The notes under the pieces were generated by a model that worked only from the letters and a program-made list of their open reading frames with translations, was not told where the DNA came from and made no database searches. Shown here piece by piece: positions 17,372 to 25,621 of a DNA stretch of 64,000 bases (position 1 is its first letter; each line of letters starts with the position of its first letter). Origin of the DNA: an uncultured Pelagibacteraceae bacterium (lineage in GTDB: Bacteria > Pseudomonadota > Alphaproteobacteria > Pelagibacterales > Pelagibacteraceae); the NCBI GenBank assembly GCA_902517615.1, contig CABYCY010000010.1, forward strand, positions 1 to 64,000. The letters run 5' to 3'. The position numbers and the translations under genes are program-made.

Positions 17372-18726
17372 TAAAGCCATATATCGCTTGTGCAATCTCC
17401 ACCTGGATATCTGCTTTCATGACACCTGCTTGGTCCATTTGGTTCTTTACCAAAATCAACTATAAAATCCTTATTGATTTTCATCCCACCATTTTCTACA
17501 TCGCAATCAATCATTATCATTGCACCTCCTTGTTTACGAATTTCAGGATAAAACTGATTGTCCCAAGTTGAAAATAATGAAGTCGTGACATACATACGCT
17601 TTCCATCTAAAGACAGCTGATACATTTGTGGACCACCTGCAATCTTTACGCCATTTATAACAGGTGCTTTGCCCAAAAGACCTCCCATCCATACCTGGCC
17701 CGTTAATTTAGGATTATGAGGATCTGAAATATCATACTGTCTCATATCTCCGTGGAGCCAATTATTCAGATAAAGATATTTATCATCCATTGATACAAGT
17801 ATAGCTGACATCACTCCAGGTACAGGAATAGGCCATTCAGGATGTGGTTCGTTTGCAACATCTATAATTTTTTCCCATTCCCATTTTCCTTCTTTAGATT
17901 TCCAAAAATGGATAACATTTGCACTTAAAGCTGCTCCACAAAATCCATGAGTGCTATCAGGGTTATGCATAAATTTTACTTCTAAGGGAATAAGACCATC
18001 TTCTCCAAGATACATAGTTTCAATTGGTTCCTTTTTTTTGAAATCCCAGACATGCAATCTACGACCATACTTTAAATGTCCTACCTCTTCTAAATCAAAA
18101 CCTGGCATGAAAGTATTTGGTGCTGCCCACTCTGAGCTTATCATCACGTTATGTCTTGGTTGATACCAAAAATCATAGCTAAAAGGAATATCGCCCATAG
18201 AGTTTTCCCATCTGCCAACAATTTCAAAATCTTTATTTAAGTGTAAATATCCGCCTGGAGCCTCACCTCTAGCGTTACCTAAAAAAGAAATAATAATCTC
18301 TGAACCTAAGCAGTGAACAGTATGTGGCCCAGACAAATTAGTTTTTGATTTAATTTCTGAACCTTTAACTATTTTATGAATTTTAGGAGCTCTTGGGTCA
18401 CTTGCCGTATCTATTATATGAATATTATTTGATCTTACACCGGGTACTAAAAGGTATTTTCTACTCATACCAGAGTCTCCATGACATGACGAACAAGCAT
18501 TCCACCCCATATGATGAAGCTCATCTCCTATTCCCGGCATTTCAAGACGGTGAATAACTTTTGAATAATTTGGACTATTTGGATCAACATCGATAGTAGC
18601 AAGATAATCAGGTTTTTGAATTCCTGTACCTGTATAAATAGCAATTGTGTATAAAAGTTTTTCATTAGGTGCCTTTATTGCTTCTGATGGACTGGCATAA
18701 CCGGGACCACAACATGATTTATCCAT
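17371..18726 (-). CDS. mtoX: Methanethiol oxidase (SBP56 / SELENBP1 family)
   Basis: 451 residues collinear with human SELENBP1 and bacterial MtoX: HHMGWNACSSCHGDSG (active-site-region Cys near 78-81), GPHTVHCLGSEIIISFLGN, YDFWYQPRHNVMISSEWAAP, YLNNWLHGDMRQYDISDP, AGGPQMYQLSLDGKRMYVTTS and the ending RYPGGDCTSDIWL. The conserved His residues that bind copper in MtoX are present. The enzyme oxidises methanethiol to formaldehyde, H2O2 and sulfide. There is no signal peptide (start MDKSCCGPGY), unlike exported MtoX of Hyphomicrobium, so it is probably cytoplasmic. Methanethiol is the end product of DMSP demethylation, so the context is meaningful. Confidence 0.9.
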   Translation of the reverse strand: MDKSCCGPGYASPSEAIKAPNEKLLYTIAIYTGTGIQKPDYLATIDVDPNSPNYSKVIHRLEMPGIGDELHHMGWNACSSCHGDSGMSRKYLLVPGVRSNNIHIIDTASDPRAPKIHKIVKGSEIKSKTNLSGPHTVHCLGSEIIISFLGNARGEAPGGYLHLNKDFEIVGRWENSMGDIPFSYDFWYQPRHNVMISSEWAAPNTFMPGFDLEEVGHLKYGRRLHVWDFKKKEPIETMYLGEDGLIPLEVKFMHNPDSTHGFCGAALSANVIHFWKSKEGKWEWEKIIDVANEPHPEWPIPVPGVMSAILVSMDDKYLYLNNWLHGDMRQYDISDPHNPKLTGQVWMGGLLGKAPVINGVKIAGGPQMYQLSLDGKRMYVTTSLFSTWDNQFYPEIRKQGGAMIMIDCDVENGGMKINKDFIVDFGKEPNGPSRCHESRYPGGDCTSDIWL

Positions 18727-18741
18727 ACTTTTTATTACTCC

Positions 18742-18939
18742 TTACTTATTTTTTTTAATCTGTTCCTCACAAAATTTTTTTGCTTCTTCTAAATCTGTAA
18801 TTTTTGACTCAGATAACTTTTGACTACCAGCAAGACATGCGTCAACAGCTCTTTTAAAATTGTGATCGTTAAAACTCATAATAAAATACATTCCAAAAAT
18901 AACAAAAATAAAAATTAAAATATTTTTTTTATTTAACAT
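18742..18939 (-). CDS. Small single-pass membrane protein
   Basis: 65 residues: a short basic start, one hydrophobic helix (residues about 6-22) and a polar tail with two Cys (ACLAGS and KKFCEEQ) able to form one disulfide if exported. The ATG overlaps the upstream crotonase stop by one base, and mtoX starts 15 bases downstream, so it is embedded in the operon. No family recognised. It could be a periplasm-facing tether or small subunit, but this is only a guess. Confidence 0.65.
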   Translation of the reverse strand: MLNKKNILIFIFVIFGMYFIMSFNDHNFKRAVDACLAGSQKLSESKITDLEEAKKFCEEQIKKNK

Positions 18940-19718
18940 TATTTATTTTTCCAATTAGGTTTTCTTTTTTCTAGAAAAGCTGAGATACCTTCTTTTGCAT
19001 CCATTGCCATCATATTAATGGTCATCATTTTACTAGTATAAGCATATGCTTTTCTAAGTGGCATTTCTAATTGCTTATAAAAAGCTTGTTTACCAATTTT
19101 AATTGTTAGATTTGATTTTGATGCAATTTTTTTTGCAACTTTTAAAACTTCATTATTTAATTTTGATTTTGAAAAACTATCATTAATCAAACCAATTTCC
19201 TTTGCATAGTTTGCTTTAATTGGTTCTCCAGTTAATAGCATTTTCATCATTGGTTTCCTGTTAATTTTTCTACTCACTGCAACCATTGGTGTACTACAAA
19301 ATAAACCTATATTAACACCTGGTGTTGCAAACATACTGCTGTTAGTGCTATATGCTAAATCACAACTTGCAACTAGCTGACAGCCTGCTGCAAAAGCAGC
19401 TCCATGAACTTTAGCAATCACAGGTTTTTTACCTTCAACAATTTGGATCATTACTTTAGAGCAAAGATTAAATAATTTTAGGTATTTGTTTCTTTTTTTT
19501 AATCCTCGAACTTCCTTTAAATTATGTCCTGCACTAAAACCTTTTCCTGCTCCTTCTAAAATTATTACTTTTATTTTTTTATCTGCATCTAATTTTTTTA
19601 ATGTTTTTAATAAATCTGTAAGATTTTTAAATGATAAAGAATTATAAGTTTTTTGTTCATCTATAATTATTGATGAAATTTCTTTATTTATTTTTTTTAT
19701 TTTTATATTACTTTGCAT
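18939..19718 (-). CDS. ECHDC3-like crotonase family protein
   Basis: 259 residues with the crotonase fold: GAGKGFSAGHNLKEV (first oxyanion-hole strand, about residue 57-71), KVHGAAFAAGCQLVASCDLAY (second oxyanion hole) and FATPGVNIGLFCSTPM. In true enoyl-CoA hydratases the last block carries catalytic Glu residues; here Gly and Ser occupy those positions, as in the ECHDC3 group. Hydratase activity is therefore doubtful, and isomerase, hydrolase or a CoA-thioester binding role is possible. It adjoins the 2OG oxygenase with no gap and overlaps the small membrane gene. A role like DmdD or AcuH in DMSP metabolism should not be assumed. Confidence 0.8.
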   Translation of the reverse strand: MQSNIKIKKINKEISSIIIDEQKTYNSLSFKNLTDLLKTLKKLDADKKIKVIILEGAGKGFSAGHNLKEVRGLKKRNKYLKLFNLCSKVMIQIVEGKKPVIAKVHGAAFAAGCQLVASCDLAYSTNSSMFATPGVNIGLFCSTPMVAVSRKINRKPMMKMLLTGEPIKANYAKEIGLINDSFSKSKLNNEVLKVAKKIASKSNLTIKIGKQAFYKQLEMPLRKAYAYTSKMMTINMMAMDAKEGISAFLEKRKPNWKNK

Positions 19719-20570
19719 TTAATCAATTAATCCGTCGGATCTAGCTTGATTTCTTTCTATATGAATTGGTAAAACTTTACCATATATGGCTTTAGAATGT
19801 TCTGGAGTGTTCACTCTATATGGGTCTAAAACATATGCTGGAATGCACATATATCTTGATTTCTTACCTTTAACTTTTGTTACTCTATGTAATGTAAACC
19901 TTCCTTTAAATATCTGTAAATCTCCAGGCTCTAACTTAAGCTGTCTAACTCTACTTCTATCACCATTTAAAACTTTTTTTACCTCATCAAAATTTTCATT
20001 TCCTGGTTCTCTTATATTGGGACAATATTCAAAAATACCTCCCTTTTCAGGTTTTTGTATCATCAAACTTAAAGTAAATTCACAGCTATCAAAATGCCAG
20101 GGCAGTATTCCATCTGGTTTCATAACGTTATATGCATGACATGCTAACGGATCTGCCCATCTGTAAATTGGTGATACTCCTAGACAAGCAGAAACAAATT
20201 TTAAAAGCTCCTCTGTTTTGTAAAGATACTTCATTTCAGAGTTTTTTGGAAAACAGTCTGAATTTAAATATCCATTATACCTATTCATAAAGTTTCTTTT
20301 GGGATGATCTTTAGATAAGGAAGGATCATCCTTAGCATACAAATAAGCATTTATACTTTCTTTAGACATATAAACTTCGTCTAATTGCTTTTCTAATTCT
20401 GCATTCATTACCCTTAAAGATTCAGGTAAGATAAAGTTAGGAATTGTAGAGCAACTATATTGCTCTAACTCATCTTTGCATTTTTTTACTAAATTTTTAA
20501 TTATTGAAGAATTCAGATCATGAATAGGATATTTATCTAAATCTACAATAGTTTTTAGTCTATCATTCAT
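19719..20570 (-). CDS. 2OG-Fe(II) dioxygenase, HalD/ArpA-like
   Basis: 283 residues from the ATG at 20570 (a TTG one codon earlier is less likely). The facial triad reads HFD in PWHFDSCEFTLSLM (near residue 165) and LHRVTKVKG (near 235), with Arg in SRYMCIPAYVLDP binding 2-oxoglutarate. PDGILPWHFD and the tail DPYRVNTPEHSKAIYG resemble the HalD/ArpA dioxygenase-fold group. It hydroxylates an unknown small molecule in the cytoplasm. It lies between the nucleotidyltransferase (6 bases) and the crotonase (no gap), which suggests a shared pathway. Confidence 0.78.
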   Translation of the reverse strand: MNDRLKTIVDLDKYPIHDLNSSIIKNLVKKCKDELEQYSCSTIPNFILPESLRVMNAELEKQLDEVYMSKESINAYLYAKDDPSLSKDHPKRNFMNRYNGYLNSDCFPKNSEMKYLYKTEELLKFVSACLGVSPIYRWADPLACHAYNVMKPDGILPWHFDSCEFTLSLMIQKPEKGGIFEYCPNIREPGNENFDEVKKVLNGDRSRVRQLKLEPGDLQIFKGRFTLHRVTKVKGKKSRYMCIPAYVLDPYRVNTPEHSKAIYGKVLPIHIERNQARSDGLID

Positions 20571-20576
20571 CAAAAT

Positions 20577-20951
20577 TTATTTTAATTTTCCTTCTTCTCT
20601 CATTTTAGCTCTAATTTTTGTTGCAGAGATTTTTTGAGTTTTTTCATCTAGCACAATTTCCTCAATTTTATATCCTACCCCTCTACCGTAGCAAATATTT
20701 GTGATATTTGGCACCATCATTATTTTAAATTGACCTTCAAATTCTGGATTTAATCTATCTTCGATGTTTTTTTTAACTGTTTCAAAATCAAATGGATTGT
20801 CATCTACACCTTGTACATCTCTAATTTGAATACAGACTTGACCAGTTTTTTTTATAATTTCTTTGAATAATGTATAATGGCCATCATGAAATGGTTGCCA
20901 TCTCCCTAACATTTGTGCTGTTGGTTTTTTATTATCCCATTGGTATGTCAT
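20577..20951 (-). CDS. HxGH-type nucleotidyltransferase
   Basis: The start is set at the ATG at 20951: it forms an ATGA overlap with the kinase gene, and GGAGAT sits 7 bases before it. The 124-residue protein has the cytidylyl/adenylyltransferase fold signatures GRWQPFHDGHYTLFK (HDGH at 22-25) and a terminal ISATKIRAKM (ISxTxIR) that grips the triphosphate. The family joins a nucleotide to phosphate-bearing substrates (PPAT, NadM, TagD types). The substrate here is unknown. The stop-start overlap with an APS-kinase-like gene suggests the kinase makes its substrate. Confidence 0.85.
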   Translation of the reverse strand: MTYQWDNKKPTAQMLGRWQPFHDGHYTLFKEIIKKTGQVCIQIRDVQGVDDNPFDFETVKKNIEDRLNPEFEGQFKIMMVPNITNICYGRGVGYKIEEIVLDEKTQKISATKIRAKMREEGKLK

Positions 20952-21358
20952 TTTTTTATCTCCTCTATTATTTTTGGCGCCCATTTTTTTGAATCTTGAG
21001 TTGTAACATGATAGTTAAAATTTTTAGGCTTTTTAAACATTTGGTTAGTGTCTTCAAATCTACCTTCCTTAATTGTATCAACCCATACAACGAAATCTGC
21101 AGGAAATAAACTTCTTGCCTCTGGTGTTGGTGCAATAAAGTCTGCTATAACATAGTGCCCTTCGTTTTTTAATTTTAACGCTGCTTCAGCCATTCTTTTT
21201 GCTTGTCTAACTCTACCTTCTTCTGAAAAATCCCAATCATTTGCAGCTGTCCTTACCTCATCAGCATTTAATCTTTTTGCATTAAGAAGAGGCTGCATTT
21301 CATTTGCTAAGGTAGTTTTGCCCGCACCAGGTAAACCCATAACTAATATAATTTTCAT
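20948..21358 (-). CDS. P-loop kinase, APS-kinase-like
   Basis: 136 residues with Walker A GLPGAGKTTLAN (8-19) and the APS kinase-like block LNADEVRTAANDWDFSEEGR followed by RQAKRMAEAA and IADFIAPTPEARSLF. It is shorter than CysC (about 180-200) and lacks the complete DGDN motif (LNADEV instead). It probably phosphorylates a small molecule other than APS, or is a divergent CysC. Pelagibacterales are known for lacking assimilatory sulfate reduction, which also argues against plain CysC. It overlaps both neighbours (1 and 4 bases). Confidence 0.8.
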   Translation of the reverse strand: MKIILVMGLPGAGKTTLANEMQPLLNAKRLNADEVRTAANDWDFSEEGRVRQAKRMAEAALKLKNEGHYVIADFIAPTPEARSLFPADFVVWVDTIKEGRFEDTNQMFKKPKNFNYHVTTQDSKKWAPKIIEEIKK

Positions 21359-22593
21359 TAAATATCTTCTAACGGATGATGGGACATCAATTCAAGTCCA
21401 TTTTCACCAACAAGGTACTGTTGTTCAAGTTTTACACCTTCTTTACCACCAACTCTGCCAATATAACTTTCAAGTGTGATAGTCATATTCTTCTCAAAAG
21501 TTCCCCCTTCTTCTCCACCATCAGTTGGATATCTTATTTGAGGCCACTCATCACACAAACCAATTCCATGAACCATGCATGAATATCTATTTCCATAATA
21601 TTCATCAGACAAAACCCAGGATTTTTTAACAAATTCTTTAAAACTCATTCCTGGTTTTATTATTCTAAAATTATGATCTATCTGGTCTCTAGCCATTGAG
21701 TAAAGTTTTTTTTGTTCATCATTAAATTTATTTCCCACTACAAATGCTCTGGAGATATCTGCACAATATCCGTACGGACCCACCATATCAGTGTCAAAAG
21801 CAACTATTTCTCCTTGTTGCATAACTTTATTACTACTCTCTTGCATCCATGGATTTGTTCTTTCACCAGAGGATAAAATCCTACACTCAATCCATTCACC
21901 TCCATTTTCAATATTTGTTTTATGTAAAATCGACCATAGTTCATCCTCTGTCATACCTGGCTTAAGATCCGATCTCATCTTTGATACACCTTTTTCTGCC
22001 ACTTCTATTGCTGCTTTCATGCAAATTAATTCATCAGGAGATTTTATTACTCTTGCTTGTTCTAATATCAATTTTGCATCTACCACTTCAATTCCCTCTT
22101 TATTTAAAGCAGTAACAGCAGGACCATTAAGAACATCAATTGCAATTTTTTTAGATTTAAAATAATTTTTTGAAAGATCTTTAACTTCATTTACCCATTT
22201 CAATAATTGATTGTTTACTTGGTCTCCATTACTGAAGTAATCCCATGTGATTGAAGGTCTTATTTCATCGATAAGATTTAAATGTTTAGATAATATTTCA
22301 CAATTAAAATACTCATAAAGAATAGTTGGCCCATTAATTGGAACAAAACAATATCTTGTTAAATTATGCATATTATAGACACTCATATTTACAGTATCTA
22401 AAGCATAACGAACATTTACTGGATCGAATAAAATACAAGCTTCTATATTATTTTTTTCTAATTCTTTTTTAACTCTATCTAAACGATATGATCTTAATTT
22501 ATCAAAATTAATTTGATCTTCTCTTAGTCTTTTTCTTGTTATGAAATTTTGTTTTGATTTTATATCCGGAGCTATTTTTCTATTAAATCTCAT
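21358..22593 (-). CDS. DddP-like M24 metalloprotein (candidate DMSP lyase)
   Basis: 411 residues of the M24 (creatinase/prolidase) fold. Metal ligands are all in place: FDTDMVGPYGYCADIS (Asp267, 269, 279), MVHGIGLCDEW (His342), TLESYIG (Glu375) and KLEQQYLV (Glu390). Several blocks look like DddP rather than prolidase: LFDPVNVRYALDTVNM, NGGEWIECRILSSGERTNPW and RYSCMVHGIGLCDEWP, which keeps the Tyr337/His342/Asp348 set corresponding to DddP catalytic residues. DddP cleaves DMSP to DMS and acrylate. AcuI elsewhere in the window could handle the acrylyl-CoA. A related M24 enzyme acting on another betaine cannot be excluded. Confidence 0.72.
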   Translation of the reverse strand: MRFNRKIAPDIKSKQNFITRKRLREDQINFDKLRSYRLDRVKKELEKNNIEACILFDPVNVRYALDTVNMSVYNMHNLTRYCFVPINGPTILYEYFNCEILSKHLNLIDEIRPSITWDYFSNGDQVNNQLLKWVNEVKDLSKNYFKSKKIAIDVLNGPAVTALNKEGIEVVDAKLILEQARVIKSPDELICMKAAIEVAEKGVSKMRSDLKPGMTEDELWSILHKTNIENGGEWIECRILSSGERTNPWMQESSNKVMQQGEIVAFDTDMVGPYGYCADISRAFVVGNKFNDEQKKLYSMARDQIDHNFRIIKPGMSFKEFVKKSWVLSDEYYGNRYSCMVHGIGLCDEWPQIRYPTDGGEEGGTFEKNMTITLESYIGRVGGKEGVKLEQQYLVGENGLELMSHHPLEDI

Positions 22594-23216
22594 ATTACTC
22601 TATAAAGCCCTAACCAAGCGTTAACATCTTTACTTGCAATATAATCAGATTTAAAAAATTCAACTTTTTTCCATTTTTTATTTTGTTCAAGTAAATCGAT
22701 TTTTTTATCAAAGCCATACTCCTCATAAATTCCCTCATTAATAGTGAAACAAATTAATCCACCTGGTTTTGTAATTCTTACAAATTCATCTAATGCATTT
22801 GGTTTTACATGTCCGAAGGTGAATGTGCCAACACACATAACAGCGTCATATGAATTATCTTCAGTCTCAATTGTTTTGTTGAGGTCAACTTTCGTCAATT
22901 TTTGATAAAGATCTTTTGGAACAGTATCTAATAAAGTTTGAGATAAATCAGCTCCATGAAAATTTTTAAAACCATATTTTATCAGCTCTAGCCCAACCAA
23001 ACCAGTACCGCAACCTGCATCAAAAATTATAACATCTTTATTCTGTTCATGTTTATTAAATGTTTCTGAGGTTTCTTTTGGTCCCGTATAGTTCCAATCA
23101 ACCATGTCTTTATTATATTTATCTTTATCACCCCACTCATCGTAGTATTTCATTACCTCATCAGTAGTCTTGAGTTTGTAAATTGGAATTTTATTTCCTA
23201 CGTCTTTTTGGCTCAT
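22590..23216 (-). CDS. Class I SAM-dependent methyltransferase
   Basis: 208 residues with Rossmann motif I VIIFDAGCGTGLVGLEL (about residue 61-77), motif II GADLSQTLLD and motif post-II YDAVMCVGTFTFGHV, TKPGGLICFTI. This is the Methyltransf_25/11 type, cytoplasmic. The substrate is unknown. Its neighbours are the DMGDH paralogue (one-base overlap) and the DddP-like gene (ATGA overlap), so it acts on a small metabolite of methyl metabolism more likely than on nucleic acid. The synthesis direction is odd within an otherwise demethylating operon. Confidence 0.85.
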   Translation of the reverse strand: MSQKDVGNKIPIYKLKTTDEVMKYYDEWGDKDKYNKDMVDWNYTGPKETSETFNKHEQNKDVIIFDAGCGTGLVGLELIKYGFKNFHGADLSQTLLDTVPKDLYQKLTKVDLNKTIETEDNSYDAVMCVGTFTFGHVKPNALDEFVRITKPGGLICFTINEGIYEEYGFDKKIDLLEQNKKWKKVEFFKSDYIASKDVNAWLGLYRVI

Positions 23217-25621
23217 TAACTTCTCATTTTTTGACCACTTGGATCATAAAGTGGTTCTTTAATTATTGAACAATTAAATAGATCTCCATTTATCTCTACT
23301 TGAATTTTATTTTCAGATTTAATGTTATTTTGATCAATAAAAGTAAATGCTACACTTTTATTTACAAAATGAGCAAATCCGCCAGACGTTACATAACCAA
23401 TGCTTTGATCCCCATTCATGACTGCTTCATTGTTTGTTACATCAATGTCATTCGTTTCAACAATTAAAGGTGTAAGTTTGTTTGAAGAACTTTCTTTTTG
23501 TGCTCTTTCTTTACCAATAAATTCTTTGTCCCAATTTATAAAAGAATCTAATCCTGTCTCTTTTGCAGTAAAGTCTGGTCTATAATCTAACGTCCAAGCC
23601 CCCCAATTTTTCTCCAATCTCATAGACATTAATGCTCTTCCACCAAAAGGTTTGATATTAAACTCTTTTCCTGCTTCTAATAACTCTTCATAAAGTTTTA
23701 GTTGGTAATGAGGTGCTACATAAATTTCGTAACCAAGTTCGCCTGTAAATGAAATTCTATTAATTATTGCTGGCACACCACCAACAAACATCTTTCTTGA
23801 GTCTCTAAATTTAAATTTTTCATTTGAAACGTCATCTCTAACTATTTTTTCTAATACTTTTCTTGAGTTAGGTCCTGCAATTGATAATCCATGATATTCA
23901 TCAGATCTATTTGTATAATTTAAATTAAAATTACCTAAATGACTTTCAAACCAACGTCTATGCATTTCTTGTGCAGCGCCAGAACCAAATACCATAAATT
24001 CATCTTCATCTAAACAAGCTACAGTTAAATCTCCATACAATTTACCTCTATAAGACAACATTGGTGATAAAGATATTCTTCCAGGTTTTGGAAGTCGTCC
24101 AGCCATAATATGATCTAAAAATTTTCTAGCATCAGGACCATTAAATTCATGCTTTGAAAAGTTAGCAACTTCAATTAGGCCGACATTTTCTCTTACATTA
24201 ATAACTTCTTTTGAAACATAATCATGAGATCTAGATCTTTTAATAGTAGGTTCCTCATGAGCATCTTCTTTATTATTTGCAAACCACAAAACATTTTCTA
24301 AACCAAAACTGTCCCCCATCACTGCCCCTTGATTTACAAAACGATCATAAAGTGCAGTTGTTTTTTGTTTTCTTCCTTTAGGTAATGTCTCATTTGGGAA
24401 AGTCATAATAAATCTTCGTTCATAATTTTCTGAAGATTTTATTGTTCCATATTGAGGTGATGCATAATCTCCAAATCTTGCAACATCCATTGCCCAAACA
24501 TCAATTGAAGGTTCACCATCAATTATCCACTCTGCAATACATTTTCCAACTCCCCCTCCTTGACAAAACCCAGCCATGACACCAACGGCAACCCAGTAGT
24601 TTTTCACACCTGGAACTGGGCCAATTAAAGGACTTCCATCAGGACCAAAAGTAAATGGACCATTAACTATGTTTTTTATACCAGCTTTCTCTAATGCTGG
24701 CATTCTTTCAAAACCTATTGCCAGTCTATCTTCAATATTATCTAATTTTGGCTGAAGCAACTCATGACCAAAATTCATTGGTGTTCCTTCAACTTTCCAT
24801 GGAGTTGATTTTGGTTCATAAGTGCCAAGCAACATTCCTTTTCCTTCTTGTCTAAAGTAAATATTTCCCTCAAAATCCGTACCTATAGGCAGTCTTTCGT
24901 CACCCATTGCCTCAATTTCAGGAATAGGCTCTGTAATTAAATAATGGTGCTCCATTGGCTGAACTGGCAAATTTAAGCCTGCTAATTGGCCAACTTCTCT
25001 AGCCCATAATCCTCCTGCATTTATAACTATTTCAGCATTGATATTTCCCTTATCAGTATAAACATCCCAAGATCCATCCTCTTTTTGTTTTGTGTCTTTA
25101 ACAACAGTGTGAGTATAATATTTTCCTCCATGAACTTTTGCAGCTTTAGCAAAAGCATATGTAACTCCCGATGGATCAACTTCACCATCAATCGGGTCCC
25201 ACAAAGCCAATAAATATCTAGATGGATCAATTAAAGGATTTTTTTTTTTAACTTCTTCTAAAGAAATAAATTCTTGATCAAGTCCCATGTATCTTGCTTT
25301 TGATCTTTCTCTTTTTAAATAATCAGCCCAAACTTCATTGGATGCTAAATAAAATCCTCCACTAGGTTTGAAACCAACAGAATGACCAGATTCTTTTTCT
25401 ATCTCTTTATATAAGCCTATTGTGTAAGCCATCATACGAGAAATATTAGGATCTGATGAAATTACATGGACATTTCCTGCTGCATGCCAAGATGAACCTG
25501 AGGTCAATTCACTTCTTTCAAGTAAAATACAATCCTTTAATCCAAATTTAGATAAATGATAAAGTATAGAGCACCCTACTACGCCGCCTCCTATAATTAC
25601 TACCTTCGCATGGTTTTCCAT
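23216..25621 (-). CDS. Dimethylglycine/sarcosine dehydrogenase-like flavoprotein (paralogue 2)
   Basis: 801 residues with the same domains as the gene at 11397: DAO flavin domain (VVIIGGGVVGCSILYHLSKFG; GSSWHAAGNVH with the covalent-FAD-type His), the linker and a C-terminal GcvT domain (GELGYEIYVAPHY; KNWGAWTLDYRPDFTAKETGLD). It is close to mammalian DMGDH/sarcosine dehydrogenase in layout. Position right after bhmT and the Rieske gene suggests it takes dimethylglycine released by either of them. Electrons should go to the ETF encoded at the end of the same run. It overlaps bhmT and the methyltransferase gene by one base each. Confidence 0.88.
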   Translation of the reverse strand: MENHAKVVIIGGGVVGCSILYHLSKFGLKDCILLERSELTSGSSWHAAGNVHVISSDPNISRMMAYTIGLYKEIEKESGHSVGFKPSGGFYLASNEVWADYLKRERSKARYMGLDQEFISLEEVKKKNPLIDPSRYLLALWDPIDGEVDPSGVTYAFAKAAKVHGGKYYTHTVVKDTKQKEDGSWDVYTDKGNINAEIVINAGGLWAREVGQLAGLNLPVQPMEHHYLITEPIPEIEAMGDERLPIGTDFEGNIYFRQEGKGMLLGTYEPKSTPWKVEGTPMNFGHELLQPKLDNIEDRLAIGFERMPALEKAGIKNIVNGPFTFGPDGSPLIGPVPGVKNYWVAVGVMAGFCQGGGVGKCIAEWIIDGEPSIDVWAMDVARFGDYASPQYGTIKSSENYERRFIMTFPNETLPKGRKQKTTALYDRFVNQGAVMGDSFGLENVLWFANNKEDAHEEPTIKRSRSHDYVSKEVINVRENVGLIEVANFSKHEFNGPDARKFLDHIMAGRLPKPGRISLSPMLSYRGKLYGDLTVACLDEDEFMVFGSGAAQEMHRRWFESHLGNFNLNYTNRSDEYHGLSIAGPNSRKVLEKIVRDDVSNEKFKFRDSRKMFVGGVPAIINRISFTGELGYEIYVAPHYQLKLYEELLEAGKEFNIKPFGGRALMSMRLEKNWGAWTLDYRPDFTAKETGLDSFINWDKEFIGKERAQKESSSNKLTPLIVETNDIDVTNNEAVMNGDQSIGYVTSGGFAHFVNKSVAFTFIDQNNIKSENKIQVEINGDLFNCSIIKEPLYDPSGQKMRS

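Noticed and set aside
20948-21358. Plain adenylylsulfate kinase (cysC)
   Set aside because: Too short, the DGDN motif is changed, and the neighbours are a nucleotidyltransferase and oxygenase rather than sulfate assimilation genes.
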